DNA from: Siphonodentalium dalli
Taxonomy: Eukaryota > Mollusca > Scaphopoda > Gadilida > Siphonodentaliidae
DNA: 64,000 nt
Reading direction: 5' to 3'
NCBI GenBank assembly: GCA_032622095.1
Contig: CP136069.1
Coordinates: 206,016,750 to 206,080,749 of the forward strand
The notes under the pieces: model-generated
What the model was told of the DNA's origin: nothing
Databases searched by the model: none
Seen by the model: only the letters and a program-made list of their open reading frames with translations
Program-made: the position numbers and the translations under genes
Shown here: piece by piece, positions 55,860 through 64,000 of the stretch
How positions within the stretch are numbered: position 1 is the stretch's first letter
How the letters are laid out: every line of letters starts with the position of its first letter

Positions 55860-56700
55860 ATTTTTATTTTTAACATGTTTTGGTGTATTTTAATCATCAA
55901 ATACGAATAATACCAAACTAAAGATAATGTAAAGATGATTTTTATATTCGATAAATAACTAGAATATAAACGTCGATGTGTTATTGAATCGGATATAAAA
56001 CAATAAACACGTGGGTCGGTTTTCGCATATATAACATGAAGCGCGCTTAATGAACGTTCGGTCCGAAGAATATAATGAGTGATTAACAACAACACACAAA
56101 GAGTTTGAACGTAATTGAACAGAAAAGAGCGTTCTCTATAAGTAGATTCCTTTATGGTAGGAATAATGAGCGGTTGTTTCACGTTTGATTTTTGACAAGA
56201 CTTAAATGACGGTGTACGAAACTATAAGTGGTGTTTTATTTTGCGAAAGTATAAAAGGAGTCATTTCCAATTCAGCTGACATATACTAACGGAAAGAACT
56301 GAATGTCTATCAGCAGTATACTACGGTTTATAACAATATACAGATTGTTCTTACGGAAATGATGATGTTTGCATGTTTCTATGTGTTTATCGTTGTTATC
56401 GCAAATGGAATAATTGGCTATACGTCGTCATTACGTTAGTAGAAATATACACCGTATAACGAAGGCTTGTTTGATCAAATTAATGTAATGTTTGTATTTT
56501 GTTTGGTTGTATATGATATGCAATGCGTTGAAGATGCGAAAGAAAATACAAAAGTGAAATGCACGCACGCAGATAGCTCATGACACACGATAAAATGATA
56601 ATTTACCACACACCATGGGCTACACAATTTACGAATAGGTGGGTTTATATTAAAATCCAAGTTATTTGCTTTATAACGGCTCCGATATGAACTCATACCA
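55860..56700. other. Spacer, nothing recognised
   Basis: AT-rich. Minus-strand frames 55844-56182 and 56475-56864 show no motif. Confidence 0.45.
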
Positions 56701-56729
56701 ATATACCATTCTGGAAATGATTGTTGGAA

Positions 56730-56860
56730 TTCGACGGGCGTTCTATCAGTTCTCTGGTAGAGCATTGAGACTGGCCCTCGGCAAGACGGGTGTATTCGAA
56801 TCGGAGGTAGGTTCCATCCCACGAGGAATGGGGTAGCCGGAGGAAGGAGAAAGGGGAGTG
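56730..56860 (+). repeat. tRNA-derived SINE remnant
   Basis: CTCTGGTAGAGCATTGAG near 56752 resembles a tRNA D-arm with A-box. GTATTCGAATC (56792-56802) and AGGTTCCATCCC (56809-56820) both resemble the B-box GGTTCRANYCC. The downstream GGGGTAGCCGGAGGAAGGAG may be the SINE body. No poly(A) or LINE-like tail is identified, so the element end is open. Confidence 0.45.
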
Positions 56861-56889
56861 ACAAATTTTTGGCGTATATATAGATAATA

Positions 56890-57940
56890 TATATTATATA
56901 TATAAGCGGAATTATTTTGAAGAGTTTTTTTCACATGACTGAGAAAAAAATAATGTTCTAAGTCCAAAAGTTTTGGTAGAAATATTGGAGCCTTTTTCAA
57001 AAAGTGAAAACAAAATGAACGACTTTTCAGGGACAGGTCGATTTGGATCCGTTTTGGAGTCTGGATTAAAAATTGGTACCACGGACCACCCCTCCCCATA
57101 CCCACAATAATGAACAGACACTGGCAAAATTTGGCCCACCGTGTGCACTCTTTCGTCCGCACACGTTGGCGTATCAGTTGACATCCAAACTTCGACATCT
57201 TCGGAGGAGATGTGGTCACAAGCACATGTCCCAAACTGCAAAAATTTGAGGGCCTGTAACTCTTGCAATTCTTATCGGATTTCAAAAATCCTTCTTGGTT
57301 TGGGTTTGTTTTCGTTCAGGGAATGCATATACTTAAATAGATAAATATCGATAAAAAAAAATATTTTTGAGAAAATTTTGCCCCCACATCAGTGTAGAAA
57401 TATATGACCGACCCTGTTAAAATTTCTTTTTCGGACTAAACTGAGAACGGTCATCACGGCTATGAAAACCAAATGCAGTTATCTGGAATGATACGGGAGA
57501 ACAACAGAGTACAATACAATAGAGGTTCCCCTGTTTATGGGCGGTAACTCTTCAGGGAAAGCGCGGACACAAGTTTTGATGCCCGTGGGCAGTAGGGCAT
57601 ACCGAGGTGTACATACGGTCCAATTTTCGATGCTCTGCTCCTTATAATTTCCGAGATAATAAAAATGACATTTTTTCATATAAAGGGAGATAACTCCACG
57701 GGTTAAATGCGGACAATATCCGTTATGAGCCAAAGGCATAGAACTCATTTACCCCAACATACGTACCAAACTTGAGTTTTCTAGTACTAATACATTCAGA
57801 GATTTGGGCGTTGAAAAATACTGTAGTATAATAATAATAATGAAAAATAATCGAATAAGGGCTATAACTCTGTCTTGAAACAATGGGCCGAAATCCGGAT
57901 ATCATTATCTTTAGTAGACCTCAGATGCCTATATTCGTTA
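56890..57940. repeat. Dispersed repeat block with TAACTC motifs
   Basis: Phrases GGGCCTGTAACTCTTGC (57250), GGGCGGTAACTCTTCAGGG (57539), AAGGGAGATAACTCC (57683) and AGGGCTATAACTCTG (57858) recur within similar contexts, together with GGCATACCGAGG and CACAAGTTTTGATGCCC. AAGGGAGATAACTC is, to my knowledge, common in mollusc repeats. Minus-strand frames (56746-57285, 56912-57268, 57479-57748) have no protein motif and are considered incidental. Confidence 0.5.
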
Positions 57941-58900
57941 AAGATTTCGCGGTCCTGCTGCAATTAGTTTCTGAGTATTTTCAAATAAACGGAAAACTAC
58001 CCCAATAGAAAAACAATATACTTCCTTGGTTACACCATGGAAGTATAATAATATGAACTCTATGACTACGAAATCCTTTTCTGATCCCATTGCAGCAACA
58101 ACACCGCCATCATGTACTTAAGGGTGCACCTATTGTGAGGAAATTTACCTAAATAACAATTGATGTCTAATGTAAGGCATGAAACATATTTCACAGATTG
58201 CATTTGATTAACCACCATTTCCCCAGAGAAAAATGAAACAACCTGGATTTTATCCTTTTCTAAATAATTTGAGGTCCGAACCTATGTATACATCTTCCCC
58301 CACTTTAACCATCTAAACTTGGTATATCCTTTTCTTATCAGCACTACCATCTCTTTACTATATCCTCATGAGTAAATACGGGGAGAGGATCATCAATAAG
58401 TTGCATAACTTGTACTCCAATCCCCTGTTGCCACATCACATGTATAAATATATCTAATTTGTAATTTAATCCATTATATTCATGGCACAATAAATATGTT
58501 ACTACTACTAATAATAATAAATGTCAAGGTCAGTTTGATGACATGGATTCGTGAAATATCGGAGTCGTCTCGTGTGCAAGAAACTTGAAAACATCACATT
58601 TAAGCTATTCCTGTTTCTTATAAAAGTTATTCGGATTTTACATACATTCAAACGGTTTGTGGAAATGTCAGGCAATTGTTGCACAACAGTTTTAAGGTGT
58701 CTTCGATTCTATTTGAATGGATTCGACTAAACACGTGGTGGCTCCAGTGCAGACGATTAACCCATAGACACGGTATGCTGTAGGCTAGCAAACATCATTC
58801 CCGAAGGCGGTGAATGGATTTGGTCATGTCTCTTTAGGATCAAATGCAATGCATATGTAGGCGACCATTATGTGAATGTAAGTATTAATAATTAATACTA
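57941..58900. other. Spacer; possible retroelement 3' tail
   Basis: Near 58489-58520 GGCACAATAAATATG followed by ACTACTACTAATAATAATAA resembles a LINE 3' end with an AATAAA signal and trinucleotide tail, but no coding part lies upstream. Otherwise featureless. Confidence 0.4.
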
Positions 58901-59846
58901 AATATATCTGTATAGCCTGTCAGAAGTTGTGTATGTTTACACACCTGTGTACATGAATGCATATCTTCTGCTTTGACATTTTGTCATATTAAAATCAAAT
59001 ACTGTATACAAAAATACAACAAAGTCATGAGTAAAGATAAGTAGGCCTATACTAATACTGGTATCATAATTCCAGTAAATACAAGGGTGTATGCATGTAC
59101 ATGTATTGTACACCTGTATGTAATCATGTATATATGTTGATCCTTTTGTACATTTAGGGTTAAACATGGGCATGCCATTTATGAAAATTGTGTCCATGTT
59201 AAAGGAGCATTATAAAAAAAATAAGTAAGTTTGGCATAGTGGGTTAATTGTTATTCCAGTAAAGTGATACAACAATTTTGGTAACCCATCATGGGATTTG
59301 TAATTGTATGCATGTATGTGTTGATCAAATCACATGTTTAAGGGTAATTACTAGTAAGGTGACAAAATTATACCCTTCATGCAACAGTTTTCTATAATCT
59401 AAGCAATGTGTTCAGTTCCGGTATTACTAAAAGTAATTGGTGACCAATCATGGGATTTTTATACATGTATGCATATGTTAATTTATTCATACATCCAAAG
59501 TTAAATCATACACCCAAGGTTGAATCATACATCCAAGGTTAAATCGGCACATGCCATTTATGAGACATTTGCATAAATAAAGCACCATCCTAATAAAGAA
59601 TCTGTAAATAAAAAACATTTGGTAAAACATCATATGATATGTATACATGTACATTTGTGTATCCCTAATTAGATATAATAATTTGTCTAGTTCTAGTATT
59701 AAAGGCGGCATAATTATGCCATTTTGGATTTTTTGACAATTCATGAGACATTTCATCTATTATATAAATCATGGGATTTGTAGACTTACATGCATATGCC
59801 AATTGATTCCTATATTTATTGTTATTAATGTGACACATCTCATTAT

Positions 59847-59856
59847 ATGTGTCACC

Positions 59857-59887
<31 letters not shown>

Positions 59888-59910
59888 TTTCTTTTTCTTT
59901 GGTGACACAC
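59847..59910. repeat. Poly(A) tract between 12-bp inverted repeats
   Basis: TGTGTCACCAAA and TTTGGTGACACA enclose a run of about 25 A followed by TTTTTTCTTTTTC. The whole forms a perfect small hairpin with A/T arms. It could be a tiny MITE or a slippage product inside the satellite. Confidence 0.7.
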
Positions 59911-60427
59911 CATGGGGTATGTGTATGTACATTTGTTCATGTCAAATAATTGTTACATTCATGTTCTAGGTATAACACAATTCATGAGACATGTTCTAGG
60001 TTTAACACAGGTCATGCGGCATTATGTCTAACACAAGTCATTATTAAATATAAAACTTTGGTACATGTATCAGTATCAATTCATTCGTACATTCCAAGTT
60101 AAGTGGCACATCTCATATTGTAGGGCATTTTTCTATAGTAAAGCACCATCCAGGCTAAGTCTGGTATACTATACAGTCTGTGTACTATTCGAGTAATGTG
60201 TAAGATTTTGTGACCCATCATGGGATTTGTATACATGTATTTGACATATTTGTCGATACATTTGTGCATTTATGTATATACATGGGTAATAAGGCAGTGT
60301 ATGCCATTCATCGTGATTCATGAGTGTACGATGGTAGGCCAATATGATTTTTTTTTAGATATTTCGTGCATGTTAATTAAAGAACACATGTATTTTAAAG
60401 CATCCCATAGTTCTGCATAAGTTTTAA

Positions 60428-60907
60428 AGGTACTCAATCCGAACAGAGGGTCCCCATCCCAACAGATTCCAACAACAACAATCCGATCAGAGGGTCCTAT
60501 ATTACCATCTCTTTGGCTCCGGAGGCAAAAAGTATCCGACTCGAGTCGAGGAACCCATCAAACAAAGCTCAGAGATATTAGATATTGATTTCTGAAATCC
60601 GTTATTTGCTCGAGATGAGTACTAATAATTGCCGTCAATTTCGTAACCTGCTCGAGATGTGTACAACAAAACACTATTCAAACAGACAAGGATGGATAAC
60701 TCTAAAATCAAGTGGTAATAATAATGCAATTTGGACTGTGTTCTGGGCCAGAAAGTATTCCCGATAATGAAAAATAATAGATTTCCAAAATCGACATCCA
60801 ACAAATCCGAGCCCTGATGGGTGACCTCCTCGATCCGAATCAAACACTTCCGACCCCCGAAGCCATCGAAATAGCAATTGAAAGGAGTTTTATCGGATTG
60901 AGTACCT
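60428..60907. mobile_element. TTAA-flanked MITE, 480 bp
   Basis: Ends AGGTACTCAATCCGA and TCGGATTGAGTACCT are perfect inverted copies, flanked by TTAA at 60424-60427 and 60908-60911. TTAA duplication is the hallmark of piggyBac and also of Kolobok transposases. It has no coding capacity. It interrupts the degenerate satellite, so it arrived later. Inside, ATTTGCTCGAGATGAGTAC and ACCTGCTCGAGATGTGTAC form a short direct repeat. Confidence 0.85.
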
Positions 60908-62249
60908 TTAAGTATTCTGGATCTAATCTAGGTTTTAATTGACACATGGCATCGATAAAACTTTTTTTTCTATTTTAATGTGAAATATGAAATGTTTGGA
61001 ATTATGCTCTGTGTGTGATTACAGTATTGAATACATGCAACTTTGTTCATCATTTGTTCTTGCAGCCGACTTTAAAGCAGCACATGACATTCTGGAGACA
61101 ATTTTATATTAACACACACAATCTTAAGAAATGTGTGGCATGGTGCGCTTTGTGAGATTTCAATAATTAAAACATGTTTTGAATTAGAGCGGTGTGTGAC
61201 AGGGCGAAAGCGGTATATGATATCCATAAGACAATTTTATATAATGTAGTAACACAATTTATTGTGAAACGTCTGGCATGATGCGCTTTGTAGAATTCCA
61301 ATAATGCATATGTATTGATTCATTTAAGCATAAAAAATTAAGGTGGAACGTGACAATTTTATATAATATGATAATAACACGCCTTCTTTACTTAAGAAAC
61401 ATTTTGCATGTTGCACTTTGTAAGATTCGAATATGATATCCATGAGACAATTTTATATAATACAAAAATGTATCGTTTTTTTGTTTTTGTTTTTTAAAAC
61501 AAACAAAAAAACATCTGGCATGATGCACTTTGCATGATTCATTCGAGCATCTATGATTTAGTAAAGTGACGTTTTATTTTCATGAAACTTTTTTCCTATT
61601 TTAATAAGATTTTAAATCCAAAATAAAAAAACAACAACAACCTTAAGCATCTGGAATGGTGCTCATCATTCTTTCTTCCGGCCAGGTTTAAAGTGGTACA
61701 TGAAATCTATTAGACAGTTTTAAGCAATGGCGCACTATCTTAAGAAAGTCTGGCTTGATTCGCTTTGTTGGTTTCAAATAACACATATTTGTTGATTGAT
61801 TTGTCCATCCAGAATTAAAGCGACGCATGTCATTCATGTAAATTTTTTGTATTTCACCGCAAGTTCTTAAAATGTCTGGCATGATGCTATATTTGATCGA
61901 GTATTATTTGTATACAATCAGTTATTTTTTATCATTCATTCTTATAGGCAGGGTTAAAGTGGCACATGTCATTCAGGAGAGAATTTTATATAATAACGCG
62001 CTGTCTCAAGCAATGTCTGACATGATTCGCTTTGTAGGATTCCAATAATACACATGTGTTGGTTAATTTGTGCATCCAGGTTAAAAGCGACATGTTCCAT
62101 TCATGAAATTTTTTGTGTTTCAGCGCAAATTTTCAAATGGTACATCCGGGTTAAAGTGGCACATCCCATCTATGTTTTATGTAATTATGTATCTAATTCA
62201 TACAGCATGGGTCTTCATATTAGTAAAATTATTTCTAATACTTAAGTAG

Positions 62250-63060
62250 AGTATCTTATTCACAATTTTGAAATTGCCATAAACAATTATAATTAATGCT
62301 GTCAACTTCCGACTCAACTATAGTATAAAGTTATCAGAATCGATTAATTGCCAAAAGCAATTATAATTACTACTGCTGTCAAATATAGTGTAACTTTAGT
62401 TGCCCAAGGACTGTTATATATTAATATTTTATTCATCGTAATTTGGTATTGAGACTGACGGTCAACATTTGTCGACTATTTACCAGCTAAGCTACCAGAT
62501 ATTTGAGGTGGCGAAATAGTAAATGATAAACCATGCATGGGCTTTGATGGATGGGTTCATCGACTCAAATCATATTTTTTGTTCTCTTGATGTCAAACAA
62601 TAATAATTGAGGTGTGTTATTATAAATCAGATTATGTATACCGGGTATTTAATTATAATATTAAGATAGCATTATTTAGTGCTATACAGCTAATATACAT
62701 GTATCATTAAAATGACAGTTTTCGATCAATGGCACAGTTGGTGCAGGTGTACCAAACAGGTATTTTTATTCAGGTGTCGTTCATGAAAACTTTAGTAGTC
62801 ATTACTGGTTATAATGGTATTTAGTTGTAACGCATGGGGCACTTGTATATGTTCAGCGAAGAGTGCACACATATCTGAAATTGAAGTTTGCATTGAGTCA
62901 AACTTGCATTTCATATAGGTTTATGCATTATTATATACAATAGAACATATATTCAGCATATGTCAAGCATATTAAGTGGTACATATATTCAGAAGTATTT
63001 AACATTTCACATGGTAGATCAAAACATCATGTGTACATGTATATGGAACACTACATGTAC
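62250..63060. other. Region behind the ORF1 gene, no ORF2 seen
   Basis: About 800 bp with stops in all frames. A phrase GCCATAAACAATTATAATTA / GCCAAAAGCAATTATAATTA is doubled at 62275-62370. Nothing resembling an endonuclease or RT follows the ORF1 on its strand, and no poly(A) tract marks a processed copy. Confidence 0.5.
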
Positions 63061-63999
63061 TTATATGTCAGATAATTTGTTTATCTGCTTAATTTTCCTG
63101 GTTTTGTCTGTATATTTGATGTAGATCTTGCCACCAACAGACCAGGCATCATCAACGATAGCTAATTCTTTGGCATTCTTAAGCAGTGAACTGTTCACAT
63201 CGGTCAGATCTTCCTTTATGACTAGTTTCTGACCTTTTAATGTTTTGCGTTCCGCAATCACAGAGTTTTTTGTCCTTCTAGAAATAAAGTTACATATGAC
63301 ACTTCTTGGATATTTCTGATCCGATCTATATTTGCCAATGCGATGGGCAATACTTATGTCCTCCTGTCTGATGTTTTTCAAATTAAGTTTATACTGGATG
63401 ATTTCAATGACCTTTTTCTCACATGCATCTACTGATTCACCACTGTCGTCCTCAATTCCAAAGATCCGTATTGTGTTTTTCCTCGTTTGTTGCTCAAGTC
63501 GGTTATTCTTTTCCTTCAGTGCATCTATTTCGGCTTTCATACCTTCGATATCAGTGTCGCGCTCTTCGATTTGTTCAGCCATTTCTTTCATTTCACCATC
63601 CATCCTGTCCATTCGCTGTTCGACATCAAACATTTTCCCAACACACTCATCTTTCACATTGTCCAACTTTTTGTCAAATTCAGACTTCATTTGTGAGATT
63701 ATGATGTTCATGTTTTCAGTTTTCACCAAGGGTTCTAGGCTTTTGTCCAGGTCAGTTTTCGTAACCATGTTATCAAGTTTGGCATTTATTTCTGACAAAG
63801 CCTTTGCTAAATTAGTCTCTGGTGTCGTATCAAAGGATATTTTCTGTTGCATTCCCTGCCCAATTTTGGATGTTTTCTGTTTCTTTGGGGGTACAGCATT
63901 GGGTTTTGGTTTAGTCGATTTACTAGGGTCAGGGTTCATACTGTCGTCCCCACTTGCACTGGATGTGGAGCTTGCTGGGGGTCGTTTCTCAGCTGGCAT
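63061..63999 (-). CDS. L1-type ORF1 protein, intact, 312 residues, without an ORF2
   Basis: ATG at 63999 (minus strand), one base from the window edge; a longer N-terminus cannot be excluded. Residues 1-55 are Pro/Ser/Lys-rich and basic (KPKPNAVPPKKQKTSK). Residues about 60-170 form a long coiled coil: NLAKALSEINAKLDNMV, then EMAEQIEERDTDIEGMKAEI, then LKEKNNRLEQQTRKN. The RRM-like domain starts at TIRIFGIEDD and contains EDISIAHRIGKY and RSVICNFISRR. The C-terminal domain has GQKLVIKEDLT and GGKIYIKY. This is the order of L1 ORF1 RNA-binding proteins, which normally precede an endonuclease-RT ORF2. Here the stop at 63061-63063 is followed by 800 bp without any ORF2. It is a truncated LINE or a solitary ORF1-derived gene. 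Confidence 0.82.
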   Translation of the reverse strand: MPAEKRPPASSTSSASGDDSMNPDPSKSTKPKPNAVPPKKQKTSKIGQGMQQKISFDTTPETNLAKALSEINAKLDNMVTKTDLDKSLEPLVKTENMNIIISQMKSEFDKKLDNVKDECVGKMFDVEQRMDRMDGEMKEMAEQIEERDTDIEGMKAEIDALKEKNNRLEQQTRKNTIRIFGIEDDSGESVDACEKKVIEIIQYKLNLKNIRQEDISIAHRIGKYRSDQKYPRSVICNFISRRTKNSVIAERKTLKGQKLVIKEDLTDVNSSLLKNAKELAIVDDAWSVGGKIYIKYTDKTRKIKQINKLSDI

Positions 64000-64000
64000 G

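Larger units (their letters stand above)
58900..62250. repeat. Degenerate satellite, about 120-bp period, 3.3 kb
   Basis: Recurring phrases include CATGGGATTTGTA (59290, 59450, 59770, 60220), GCCATTTATGAGACATTTGCA, GGTTAAAGTGGCACATGTCATTC, ACAATTTTATATAAT, TCTGGCATGATGCGCTTTGT and GATTCCAATAATACACATGT. In the second half the TTTGT(A/G).GATT phrase recurs near 61150, 61290, 61405, 61527, 61763 and 62030, i.e. at about 115-140 bp or near-multiples. Copies are much diverged. Small frames on both strands are incidental. Confidence 0.65.

Noticed and set aside
56475-57285. Minus-strand frames of 118-179 codons
   Set aside because: They cross a tRNA-like SINE and a dispersed repeat, and no motif is recognisable.

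Overview
This is a repeat-dominated, AT-rich piece of an animal nuclear genome. No host gene can be supported. Everything with coding character belongs to a retroelement or to a multi-copy, transposon-like family. The set (a Penelope-like element, several APE-type LINEs with ORF1 proteins, Helitron-like arrays, a foldback element, many TIR elements, tRNA-derived SINE remnants) and a block carrying the motif AAGGGAGATAACTCC, which I associate with mollusc repeats, suggest a marine lophotrochozoan, perhaps a mollusc. This is an inference from repeat content only.

Layout, 1-24 kb: a broken Penelope-like element (RT at 1-1383, GIY-YIG nuclease at 5693-6605) is split by a 4.3-kb long-TIR DNA transposon flanked by TA (1384-5690). 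Four head-to-tail Helitron-like non-autonomous copies follow, each with a TC start (degenerate in one) and a CTAG end, separated by TA microsatellite (6794-9807). Next come a 162-bp foldback hairpin and a 16-copy, 43-bp minisatellite. An 8.7-kb foldback element (11866-20567) follows; its opposite-facing arms are built of about 207-bp tandem units and it is flanked by the perfect 8-bp direct repeat AATGAGCC. From 21 to 24 kb there are degenerate G-rich repeats and small inverted-repeat elements.

Layout, 24-44 kb: several non-autonomous TIR elements (24540-25121, 25277-26068, 27722-28196, 38135-39883), three of which carry arrays of short perfect palindromes; an exceptional 120-bp inverted repeat at 30463-30582; two decayed LINEs (minus strand about 33390-32080; plus strand 33781-36915); and on the minus strand at 43440-42181 a broken copy of a multi-copy invertebrate gene family of unknown function.

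Layout, 44-64 kb: a near full-length but broken LINE on the minus strand (47546-44080), then a near full-length two-ORF LINE on the plus strand (48510-53668) whose ORF1 is intact and whose ORF2 has only two stop codons and one frameshift. The ORF2 N-terminus carries a hydrophobic segment followed by a degenerate 2A-like NPGP motif. Beyond it lie a fifth, dispersed Helitron-like copy (54878-55313) that independently confirms the element ends, two tRNA-derived remnants, a degenerate satellite of about 120 bp period (58.9-62.2 kb) interrupted by a TTAA-flanked MITE (60428-60907), and at the right edge an intact LINE-type ORF1 (63061-63999, minus) with no ORF2 behind it.

The genes do not form a pathway. 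What links them is layering: elements inserted in elements (a DNA transposon in a Penelope element, Helitrons in TA repeats, a MITE in a satellite), and repeated use of inverted or palindromic architecture. The strongest candidate for something not yet described is the 8.7-kb foldback element.
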